64,000 nucleotides of DNA from JAZDRH01 sp047470865 (GTDB lineage Bacteria > Pseudomonadota > Gammaproteobacteria > Pseudomonadales > Pseudomonadaceae). Under the pieces are notes generated by a model, which saw only the letters and a list, made by a program, of their open reading frames with translations, ran no database searches and was not told where the DNA came from. Positions within the stretch are counted from its first letter, which is position 1. Every line of letters begins with the position of its first letter. A program made the position numbers and the translations under genes. The stretch spans positions 4,964 through 68,963 of the forward strand of contig NZ_JAZDRH010000017.1 of NCBI RefSeq assembly GCF_047470865.1, in the 5' to 3' direction. Of this stretch, positions 17,614 to 24,691 are shown one piece after another.

Positions 17614-19847
17614 AGTTCAAACGGCAAAGCCCCTATGGTGCACTGAGCTTAGCGCTACGTGAGGAGCGTGTAGATATTCAGGCAGACAGCGATTTAGCGG
17701 CATTTTGGGGGCAAGGTTTTGCGACAGCGCATTTGCGCTTATGGCAACTGGATCTATCAAGACGTATTGCCAAAGGGCAGTTGTGTGAAATACTAGGTGC
17801 TGGTGCGCGTAAAACCGATGTCTTTCAACGTCGTTTGAATCTTACAGAATTAGCTGAGCGTGAAGTTGCACGTTGTCAAACACAAGCGCAAGCAGGTGTC
17901 ATTGAATTACAAAGATTACAAATACAAGCCTACGTGGAAGGCTTGAATACCGCATTACACGAAGGCGTAAAACAGCCTATTGAATGCCGCTTATTAGGCT
18001 ATATGCCTGAGCCATTTACTGAGTTAGATGTGTATGTACTGGCGCAGTTGAAATACTTTATTAATTCAGCATGGCAGTATGAAATTTTTCATACCCATAT
18101 GCTCAAGCGCCTAACAGCAACGCAGGCCAGGCAGCTTTTTGCTACCTTTAGCTTCGAAGGTGAAAACTTACCACCTTTGCAGTATCCAGAATATCACCAG
18201 CGCAGCGAAGAAGCCGAGCAGGCCCTAAAGGATGCGTTAAAAGGCTTAACTTTGTTGGGATTATCTTCACCTGATACAGGTTCTAATGTCTTTGCAGTGA
18301 GCAGTACTCACACTGAAGATGGCAAGCCTTTGCTGGCTTCTGACCCGCATATGGGGCAAGTCAATCCTAATTTTAGCTTGCTGTTTAATATTCAAAGTAA
18401 AGAAGGCCTGTCGGTGTTTGGGGCAAACTTTGTAGGTATTCCTGGTATTGTTGTTGGGCGCAATAAGGAAGCGGCATGGGGAATGGTAGGTCTAATGGCA
18501 GATAACCAGGACCTTGCCTATGCCGAAGTCGACTGGAATGCAATGACACTTAAAGCCTGCGGTGAAAGCTTCCCGCTAGAGGCACATAAGCAATATATTC
18601 AAATTAAAAATAAACCTAGCGCAGAGTTAATAACTTATAGTTTTAAATATGGACGTGTGCTGAGTGTTAATGAAAATTACGTTATGTTTTTGCGTTGGCC
18701 TGCGTTAGATAATTCGATGGGCGACATCACGCTCTATGACTTAGCTAAATGCCATGATTGGACCAGCTTTAAAGCGGGTTTAAGCCGTATTTATAATGCA
18801 CCTATGATGGCTGGCTATGCTGATATTCATGGCGATATTGGTTTACATGCAGTAGGTTTATTACCACGACGTACCGCTAGTCAAGCGAGCCAGCATTTAG
18901 GCGCTTTACTGCAAAATGCGCAGCAGCCTGCCAGTGCATGGCAGGGCTATTTATCCTTTGATGAGTTGCCGCAAGAACATAATCCAGCTTGTGGCTATGT
19001 GCTGTATGCCAATCAGTATTCTTCGGCGCTGTTAGCCAATAAGCATCCTATTTCTAATCGCTGGCATCCCCCCACACGCGCACAACGTATTCAGCAATTG
19101 CTTGCAGCAGGTAAAGTGAGTGCACAGCAATGTATGCAGATTCAAGATGACAAAATAGATGGTTTTGCCCAGCAGCATCTTGCTTTTTTATTAGCGCAAC
19201 TTGCTACAAACTGTGAGCTGACACAATGGTCTGGCGATACGCGGCAAATAGCTCAAGCACAACTGTTTGAACGTTGGATTTACCAGCTAGCTGTGCTTAT
19301 TTTCGCACCTGTTATCGGCAAAAAACGCTTAGCCTTATATTGTGATTTTTGGCCTAGTTTTCGTTGGTGTGTGATTGATGTATTGCAACATCATTTGCAG
19401 GATTGGGTGGACACCGTTGAGCAAACCAAACTGCAAGAAAACTATGCACAAGTGGTTACTCAATTGGTGCGTACCGCCTTTAGTAATGCCCAGCAAGCGC
19501 CGAATCTGAAAGCCACAATGGCATTTGCACATACCCTGAAAAAGCCAAAAATTTTGGCTTGGCTATTTACCTTGCAAGCGCCCTTTACCGGTGGCAATCG
19601 AGAAACTATCCACGCCACTCGGCAAAATACCGATTTCTTAACCTCTAGCCAAAGTGCAAATCAAGGCCAACATAAGCCTTTTAGCTTTGGCCCTGCTTTT
19701 AAGTTTGTAAGCCAGCTTGATCAGCATGCCAGCGTGCATTACATGATTAATACGCCCGCCAACGGCAGCCCATGGTTTTGGACATTAAAAACGAATTTAA
19801 AACGCTGGCAAAAAGGAGAGCGTTATCAACTCAGCATGAATAACTAA
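17610..19847 (+). CDS. Penicillin acylase family N-terminal nucleophile hydrolase
   Basis: A 745-residue protein of the penicillin acylase/cephalosporin acylase/AHL acylase family, which self-cleaves to expose an N-terminal Ser that hydrolyses amides. The expected processing site is G224/S225 in PDTGSNVFAVSS, followed by the family signature GKPLLASDPHMG and PGIVVGRN...AWGMVG. An alpha chain of about 200 residues precedes it. Unlike most family members it has no signal peptide (it begins MKFKRQSPYGALSLAL), so a cytoplasmic role in the operon's pathway is likely. It overlaps the SDR gene by 4 bp. Confidence 0.83.
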   Translation: MKFKRQSPYGALSLALREERVDIQADSDLAAFWGQGFATAHLRLWQLDLSRRIAKGQLCEILGAGARKTDVFQRRLNLTELAEREVARCQTQAQAGVIELQRLQIQAYVEGLNTALHEGVKQPIECRLLGYMPEPFTELDVYVLAQLKYFINSAWQYEIFHTHMLKRLTATQARQLFATFSFEGENLPPLQYPEYHQRSEEAEQALKDALKGLTLLGLSSPDTGSNVFAVSSTHTEDGKPLLASDPHMGQVNPNFSLLFNIQSKEGLSVFGANFVGIPGIVVGRNKEAAWGMVGLMADNQDLAYAEVDWNAMTLKACGESFPLEAHKQYIQIKNKPSAELITYSFKYGRVLSVNENYVMFLRWPALDNSMGDITLYDLAKCHDWTSFKAGLSRIYNAPMMAGYADIHGDIGLHAVGLLPRRTASQASQHLGALLQNAQQPASAWQGYLSFDELPQEHNPACGYVLYANQYSSALLANKHPISNRWHPPTRAQRIQQLLAAGKVSAQQCMQIQDDKIDGFAQQHLAFLLAQLATNCELTQWSGDTRQIAQAQLFERWIYQLAVLIFAPVIGKKRLALYCDFWPSFRWCVIDVLQHHLQDWVDTVEQTKLQENYAQVVTQLVRTAFSNAQQAPNLKATMAFAHTLKKPKILAWLFTLQAPFTGGNRETIHATRQNTDFLTSSQSANQGQHKPFSFGPAFKFVSQLDQHASVHYMINTPANGSPWFWTLKTNLKRWQKGERYQLSMNN

Positions 19848-19858
19848 AGGAGGAAGTT

Positions 19859-20122
19859 ATGCTTAAGTTTTTTACGGGGCTATTAGGCGCATTGGTTGGA
19901 TTTTGGTTGGGCTTGGTCTTTGTTGCAGTCTTTACTCAAAACCATGAAAAAGTCAGAGTAATGAGCATTTCTTTAGTAACAGCAGCCATGGTATCTGCTT
20001 TATTTATAATGTTGGTAAATCAGGTTAAACATAAAAAAATAAAACAAATTTTAACTGTTATTGTTTGTCTGCTTGCTTGTGTTGCATTTTGGATTACCTT
20101 AAAAAACATAAATGCTATTTAA
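19859..20122 (+). CDS. Small three-helix membrane protein
   Basis: An 87-residue hydrophobic protein with three predicted membrane helices (about 4-26, 37-54, 63-82) and positively charged KHKKIKQ between the last two. AAAGGAGGAAG upstream is a near-perfect ribosome site. It follows the acylase gene by 11 bp and is probably the last gene of the operon. I do not recognise the family; it could be a membrane anchor or transport accessory for the pathway. Confidence 0.65.
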   Translation: MLKFFTGLLGALVGFWLGLVFVAVFTQNHEKVRVMSISLVTAAMVSALFIMLVNQVKHKKIKQILTVIVCLLACVAFWITLKNINAI

Positions 20123-20176
20123 GGTAATTAAGCTAGCACTACTAAGTTAGTACAAGTAGGCTAGCTTCTATCTCAT

Positions 20177-20527
20177 TTACTGCTGAACGCCACGATCAGT
20201 AATGCGTACTTGGAATCTTCTAGCATCACGGTCTAACCAAGTAATTTCATATTTGAAATAGGCTTTGGCAGGGGGCTCATTACCAACTTTTAATTGTATG
20301 TCCACTTTGCAGCTATTAATTTGCGCTTTTGTATCAAGGTCAAGCGCTGTGACTTTATCAATAGTCAACACCACTGGCGCAGAGCTAACTTTCTTAGCCG
20401 CATCTAAAATATTAGTTTTTAATGATTCTTGAACATCTTTTGAATCACAGCTTGGAACTTCAGGTTGTCCACAACCAGTAAGAGCAAATGCCATTAGCAC
20501 AAGGCAGCCAGTTAGTATTTTTCGCAT
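20177..20527 (-). CDS. Small lipoprotein of unknown function
   Basis: A 116-residue predicted lipoprotein. The signal is MRKILTGCLVLMAFALTGC, followed by a charged linker and a mixed alpha/beta region with CDS, CKV and YFKYEITWLDRDARRFQV. A Cys pair (PSC and NSC) could form a disulphide. AAGGAAC precedes the ATG on the minus strand. It is the intact counterpart of the frameshifted gene at 11328-11650; the two flank the LuxC/E operon in the same orientation. The function is unknown. Confidence 0.75.
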   Translation of the reverse strand: MRKILTGCLVLMAFALTGCGQPEVPSCDSKDVQESLKTNILDAAKKVSSAPVVLTIDKVTALDLDTKAQINSCKVDIQLKVGNEPPAKAYFKYEITWLDRDARRFQVRITDRGVQQ

Positions 20528-20731
20528 GAGTCAGTTCCTTTGAGCGGCAGAATAAAAATGAAGTTTAGCACGTTGCACGGATATTGAATATTTAAGGTTT
20601 TTAATCCTTGATTTGGCGCAAAATAAAGAAAACATAAGGTGTTTCATATAGCGGAGTACAGACTTGTTTTTATAACCAGAAGGTTAAGTATGTAGAGTGT
20701 ATGCGTCTACTGGAAATAATCCATGCAAAAT

Positions 20732-20765
20732 AAAAGGCTGATGATTAGCGATTCATCAGCCTTTT
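20732..20765 (-). terminator. Terminator downstream of rdgC
   Basis: A 13-bp perfect stem AAAAGGCTGATGA / TCATCAGCCTTTT with an 8-nt loop, directly after the rdgC stop on the minus strand and followed there by ATTTT. Confidence 0.88.
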
Positions 20766-20784
20766 GTTGGATTAGACAGAGATG

Positions 20785-21702
20785 TTAAATACCTTGAGGT
20801 ACTTCCTCGCCACCTAAGGCTTCGATCCAATTTGGAATAAATTCGCTTAACGTCAGCATCATTAAAGTGAAGCTGGCATCAAACTGCCCCAGTGCATCAT
20901 CGCCACCGTCGTGTTCAGCCTGATCTTGTAAGAGATCTTCAAATTTCAGGCGTTTAATACTGAGTTTGTCGTCCATTAAAAAGCTAAGCTTATCTTCAAA
21001 TGCAAGACTAAGCTGTGTCACTATTTTTCCAGCGGCGAGGAAGTTTTGAATTTCTTCACTGGCTAAATCCTCACGCTTAATACGAATCACACCACCATCT
21101 TCTGCGGTATCGCGTAGTTCGCATTCATCTGTCAGATGCAATCCATGGCTTGCATGATGTTGCTTTACCCATTGGGTAAAGGTAGCGCTAGGTGCTTGCT
21201 TCACACTGAGAGGGCGTACAGGCAAGCTGCCTAAGGCCTCACGTAAAGTAGAGAGTAATTCTTCTGCTTTTTTGGCGCTGGATGTATCAACAAAAATTAG
21301 CCCTTGTTTGATATCAATAGCCGCAAAAGTGTGGCTCTTACGTACAAAGGCGCGGGGCATTAAATCCATGAGGATTTCATCTTTAATTTGATCACGTTCT
21401 TTCTTATAGACTTTACGGGCTTGGGCCGCTTCAAGCTCATCGACCTTTTCTTTGACGGCATCACGTACAACGCTCGCCGGTAAAAGGCGTTCTTCTTTGC
21501 GTCCACTAATCAGCAAAAATTGTTGGCTAGCATGCACTAAAGGTAGATCTTCTTTACCTAAAGGGGAAACAAAACCATAAGTAGATTCAACTTGGCTTCC
21601 ACAGGCAATGGCAGGTTTGCGAGCTAAAGCAGTTTCTAGGCGTTGCACATCTAAGGCTAGTTCTTGGGTGATACGATAAATAAGTAGGCTGCGAAACCAC
21701 AT
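20785..21702 (-). CDS. rdgC: Recombination-associated protein RdgC
   Basis: RdgC forms a DNA-encircling ring that restrains RecA. The protein from the preferred start is 305 residues. It begins MWFRSLLIYRIT, the usual RdgC opening; GGAG 9 bases upstream supports this over an in-frame ATG five codons earlier (21717). Conserved features include YGFVSPLG, FVDTSSAKKAEELL and SFLMDDKLSIKRLKFEDLL. It stands alone with its own terminator, next to the tRNA array that hosts the island. Confidence 0.95.
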   Translation of the reverse strand: MWFRSLLIYRITQELALDVQRLETALARKPAIACGSQVESTYGFVSPLGKEDLPLVHASQQFLLISGRKEERLLPASVVRDAVKEKVDELEAAQARKVYKKERDQIKDEILMDLMPRAFVRKSHTFAAIDIKQGLIFVDTSSAKKAEELLSTLREALGSLPVRPLSVKQAPSATFTQWVKQHHASHGLHLTDECELRDTAEDGGVIRIKREDLASEEIQNFLAAGKIVTQLSLAFEDKLSFLMDDKLSIKRLKFEDLLQDQAEHDGGDDALGQFDASFTLMMLTLSEFIPNWIEALGGEEVPQGI

Positions 21703-21872
21703 GCGGGAAAACTCCATTCAAATCAAGCGCTCATTATTGACCTTCAGACGCTTTTCTCCAAGCCTTGTTCCATGGCGAGTTAAGTCTTTGGAATGTTTAT
21801 ACATTTTTTTTAAATTAGGGCTTGCCAAGTGAGGGGGAGATGACTATTATACGCACCACTTTGTGAGACGAA

Positions 21873-21948
21873 GGGTGATTAGCTCAGCTGGGAGAGCATC
21901 TGCCTTACAAGCAGAGGGTCGGCGGTTCGATCCCGTCATCACCCACCA
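21873..21948 (+). tRNA. tRNA-Val (anticodon TAC), copy 1
   Basis: A 76-nt cloverleaf with acceptor GGGTGAT / ATCACCC, anticodon loop CTTACAA (TAC) and encoded CCA. Identical in sequence to copies at 22062 and 35854. Confidence 0.97.
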
Positions 21949-21973
21949 CTCGCTCAACAAAGTATCTGGAAAT

Positions 21974-22050
21974 GCAGCGGTAGTTCAGTTGGTTAGAATA
22001 CCGGCCTGTCACGCCGGGGGTCGCGGGTTCGAGTCCCGTCCGCTGCGCCA
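21974..22050 (+). tRNA. tRNA-Asp (anticodon GTC), copy 1
   Basis: A 77-nt cloverleaf with acceptor GCAGCGG / CCGCTGC, anticodon loop CTGTCAC (GTC), T-loop TTCGAGT and encoded CCA. Confidence 0.97.
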
Positions 22051-22061
22051 TTTCCAATCGT

Positions 22062-22137
22062 GGGTGATTAGCTCAGCTGGGAGAGCATCTGCCTTACAAG
22101 CAGAGGGTCGGCGGTTCGATCCCGTCATCACCCACCA
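22062..22137 (+). tRNA. tRNA-Val (anticodon TAC), copy 2
   Basis: A second identical Val copy, 11 bp after tRNA-Asp copy 1. The Val-Asp unit is tandemly duplicated. Confidence 0.97.
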
Positions 22138-22145
22138 CTTTATAT

Positions 22146-22222
22146 GCAGCGGTAGTTCAGTTGGTTAGAATACCGGCCTGTCACGCCGGGGGTCGCGGGT
22201 TCGAGTCCCGTCCGCTGCGCCA
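22146..22222 (+). tRNA. tRNA-Asp (anticodon GTC), copy 2, left island junction
   Basis: A full 77-nt tRNA-Asp. Its 3' part from about 22174 to the CCA recurs, decayed, at 35718-35766, so this copy probably forms the attL side of the island, with the tRNA left functional. Confidence 0.96.
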
Positions 22223-22223
22223 T
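22174..22223 (+). repeat. Left att-like repeat (3' part of tRNA-Asp)
   Basis: The segment starting CGGCCTGTCAC and ending CTGCGCCAT matches 35718-35766 apart from five substitutions (anticodon base 1 G to T, plus four G/A or C/T changes) and one missing T. Direct orientation, about 13.5 kb apart: the arrangement left by site-specific integration into the 3' end of a tRNA gene. Confidence 0.7.
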
Positions 22224-22230
22224 ATTTAAA

Positions 22231-22263
22231 AACCCTTAGCTTGTTGAAAGCTAAGGGTTTTTT
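22231..22263 (+). terminator. Terminator of the tRNA array
   Basis: A 12-bp perfect stem AACCCTTAGCTT / AAGCTAAGGGTT with a short loop runs into a T-run, 8 bp after the last tRNA-Asp. Confidence 0.9.
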
Positions 22264-22586
22264 CTTGTCTGTAGAAAAATCGGCTGTCTGTTTTTTGAGC
22301 AATTTAAGGTTGCTGACCAAATGGTGACCATTTTCGCAGCCGCTAAAAAAACGGGATTCACTTTTTGCTACGTGGCGACCGCTTTGGTCACCAAAAGCCG
22401 TCTAAAATATCACTGCAGGCGACCACGTATTTCGGCGCTTGAGCTTGAGAATAATGAAGAGCGTTTGTATCTCTGATAATGCGACTATTTGCTAGATAGC
22501 ACGGTCGCGACACCAAGTGACGCAGAGCTGTGTTGTAATCATCTTATCTAGCACGATGAGTGCAAAACACATATGTGGAGGTGCTT
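22264..22586. other. Gene-free left end of island with integrase-arm-like motifs
   Basis: No convincing open frame. TGACCAAATGGTGACCA (22314-22330) is followed by GGTCACCAAAA (22386-22396). The latter is the exact reverse complement of TTTTGGTGACC at 35584-35594 at the other end. A purine-rich GGAGG at about 22577 belongs to the broken zinc-ribbon gene that follows. Confidence 0.5.
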
Positions 22587-22811
22587 ATGGTCACACGCCA
22601 AATGCCTTATTATCTTGTGTGCTAGCAGTGTGGTTGGAAAAAGCTCCAGCGCACGCTTGATTGCCAGCCATCCCTTGAGCAAATCAAAAAACAGTTATCC
22701 TCCATAGAGCACTACTGCCCCGAATGCGGCAATAATCAGTTGTCATTTGGGCAAGCTAAAAGCTTAAGAGCCAAGGTACAGAACTGGTGGCAAGAATACT
22801 TTGGAGATTAG
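22587..22811 (+). pseudogene. Zinc-ribbon protein interrupted by an in-frame TAG
   Basis: From ATG 22587, preceded by TGGAGG, the frame reads MVTRQMPYYLVC, then TAG, then QCGWKKLQRT and on to a TAG at 22809-22811, for 74 residues. The Cys pairs C-x-x-C-G (split by the stop) and CPECG form a zinc ribbon. Everything but codon 13 looks intact, so a single nonsense change probably killed it recently; GAG, CAG or AAG to TAG would each explain it. I do not know the function of the ancestor. Confidence 0.55.
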
Positions 22812-23039
22812 GAATACTGGATTCGTTGAAGAGCTTCTTGAGCTCGGCTCCAAACTCAGATTTGTTATGCCCAGATTAGAAAAATCTATTACCTCCAACT
22901 CTTTAGCTACTTAGTGAAGACAGGTATTGGCAAATCTTCGTTAGTGTTGAGCTAGGTGTCGTAAGTTTGCGGTTTTCTTGTGGCAGGGCTTTTCTGTCTA
23001 CTCTATGTTCAACACAAACACACATAGAGGCAACAAATT

Positions 23040-23288
23040 ATGTTCATTTCCAAAGCAGTTTCCGTAGGCCTAGCTGGTAACACGCTATCCAAGACTATTA
23101 CCGGCACCTCAGAGGTTTCCGCAGGCCGTACTGCAGTAGCAACCGGCTCTGGCGCAGTACTTGGTGCTGCTACAGCAAGCACAGTTGCAATCGGCGCTGC
23201 CACTGTTGGCCTAGTCGCTGCACCGGTTGTGGTTCCGCTAGCTGTAGCCGGTGGCATCATTGGCGGCATTGCCAGCCTTTTCGACTAA
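23040..23288 (+). CDS. Small Gly/Ala-rich glycine-zipper protein
   Basis: An 82-residue protein of Ala, Gly, Val, Thr and Ser with almost no charge after residue 30. Two long hydrophobic stretches (about 38-62 and 64-80) contain GxxxG-like spacing (GAVLGAAT, GGIIGGI), as in membrane-inserting or oligomerising peptides. AGAGG 9-13 bases upstream supports the start. It sits alone 30 bp before the WYL regulator inside the CRISPR island. I do not recognise the family; a membrane-active accessory is possible but unproven. Confidence 0.6.
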   Translation: MFISKAVSVGLAGNTLSKTITGTSEVSAGRTAVATGSGAVLGAATASTVAIGAATVGLVAAPVVVPLAVAGGIIGGIASLFD

Positions 23289-23318
23289 CCAACGTTTAGA
23301 CATCAACTTTACACTGAA

Positions 23319-24320
23319 ATGGATTTTGGTGCTTTTTATCAAGAAGAGTTGAGCGGAAACGATATGGCCGAGCTGAAAGCCCTCTTGCTAAGGCAGATAG
23401 TAATCCTGCAGCTAATCCCACGGCAGCTGGGACGCATTGCTACCACAACACTCCAAGAGAAGTTGGCCGAACGTGGATTTCAAGCGAGCTTGCGTTCAGT
23501 GCAGCGAGATTTAAAAGATCGGCTTTCTTTGCAGTTCCCGCTGGTGTGCGATGAGAGTGAAAAACCGTTCCGCTGGAGCTTTTCTGAGGATATTTATCTT
23601 ACTCTGCTAGGGTTGGATACACCAACAGCACTCACACTCTGCCTATCTGAAGACTATTTGCGAACCTTGTTACCATCAAGCATTACAGACCTGTTGATGC
23701 CTCAGTTTACGGCCGCGCGACAACACCTTCAGGGCCTGAACAGCAATAGTCTTACGCACTGGGCTCGTAGCGTTAGAGCGTTGTCCAATGCTAGGACCCA
23801 AATTCCAGTGCCAGTGAATGCAAAGGTTTGGCGGTTGATTAGTAAGGCTTTGCTGGGTAAAGAACAAATCCTGATCGACTATCTGAGCCGCAATAAAGGA
23901 GCGGTTGGACGATATCAGCTCCATTCGGTTGGGCTTGTGGCACGTCATTTGGTTAGTTATCTGATTGCTCATGTAGGTGAGTATGGCAATCTGCGTCACT
24001 TTGCGCTGCATCGTATTCAGCAAGTCGTACTACTCGATGAGTCTGCTAGCACCACGCAAGACTTTGATATAGATGAATATATCAAGCTAGGAGCATTCAG
24101 CATGGGTAGAGGTGAAAACACTCTGCTTATTGCTGATGTCCATCCACAGTTGGCTTGGATTCTTCGCGAAACCCTGTGGTGCGGCTGCAGGTTGAGATTG
24201 GCTGGCTGTACTGGGAGACACAGTTTGTGCTTGCAGAGCAGGATAGGGAGCTGTGGGATTTTTGACCACATCAAAGGCGCTAAGTTTGGCCTGCTCATGA
24301 TCTTCTTTAGGCAGGCTTAG
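23319..24320 (+). CDS. WYL-domain transcriptional regulator, probably 3'-truncated
   Basis: A DeoR-type regulator: N-terminal winged helix (about 20-75, with SLRSVQRDLKDR as recognition helix) followed by a WYL domain (about 175-255) with LIDYLSRNKGA and LHSVGLVARHLVSYLIAHV. The expected C-terminal WCX region begins (GRGENTLLIADVHPQLAWILRETL), but from about residue 285 the reading becomes Cys-rich nonsense. From there it runs antisense through csx16. The true gene therefore probably ended with a deletion near 24170. WYL proteins often regulate CRISPR-Cas loci. An alternative start is ATG 23364. Confidence 0.65.
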   Translation: MDFGAFYQEELSGNDMAELKALLLRQIVILQLIPRQLGRIATTTLQEKLAERGFQASLRSVQRDLKDRLSLQFPLVCDESEKPFRWSFSEDIYLTLLGLDTPTALTLCLSEDYLRTLLPSSITDLLMPQFTAARQHLQGLNSNSLTHWARSVRALSNARTQIPVPVNAKVWRLISKALLGKEQILIDYLSRNKGAVGRYQLHSVGLVARHLVSYLIAHVGEYGNLRHFALHRIQQVVLLDESASTTQDFDIDEYIKLGAFSMGRGENTLLIADVHPQLAWILRETLWCGCRLRLAGCTGRHSLCLQSRIGSCGIFDHIKGAKFGLLMIFFRQA

Positions 24321-24506
24321 GTGCCAGTAACTAGCCCCAAGGGCACAAACTTCAGCCGCTTGCTCAAGAGTTAAAGCTCCAATTACTGTGTCACCCTTGG
24401 CCATGGACTGGCTAGAGAAGCTGGCTAGGTGTTGGTCGAAATGAATATGGTTGGTTTGCATCCATTTGAGTGCAGTGGGCGCTTGGCTAATAAACCAGGT
24501 GGTCAT
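24087..24506 (-). CDS. csx16: Csx16-type ring nuclease (VVA1548 family)
   Basis: A 139-residue reading frame. The first 90 or so residues match the CRISPR-associated Csx16/VVA1548 family: MTTWFISQAPTALKWM, GDTVIGALTLEQAAEVCALGASYWHLSL. Members accompany type III systems and are reported ring nucleases that degrade cyclic oligoadenylate, so they would switch off the Csm6 response. The last 45 residues (Ser/Pro/Gln-rich, then antisense to the WYL gene) look like read-through into foreign sequence rather than native protein. It is divergent from csm6 across a 185-bp regulatory gap. Confidence 0.75.
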   Translation of the reverse strand: MTTWFISQAPTALKWMQTNHIHFDQHLASFSSQSMAKGDTVIGALTLEQAAEVCALGASYWHLSLPKEDHEQAKLSAFDVVKNPTAPYPALQAQTVSPSTASQSQPAAAPQGFAKNPSQLWMDISNKQSVFTSTHAECS

Positions 24507-24691
24507 GTGTAGGGTCCTTATGCTGTAACTTTGGGGCTCATGAGGACATAATAGCTCGAAAAAACATCTTATTAACTAAGACTGTTTTGCTACGTAAGCT
24601 TGTGAACACAAAACCTCATGGTTTTTCTGGCAATCTAGGCCCACTTAGTTTTGAATAAATAGCTGGATGTTGAGCATACAAGGAAAATTGA

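Noticed and set aside
21863..22168. Open frame of 101 residues
   Set aside because: It lies across three tRNA genes; the repeated peptide ISSAGRASALQAEG is just translated tRNA-Val.
23009..23269. Reverse-strand Pro/Ala/Thr-rich frame opposite the glycine-zipper gene
   Set aside because: It is a mirror of the Gly/Ala-rich coding sequence on the plus strand, which has the ribosome site.
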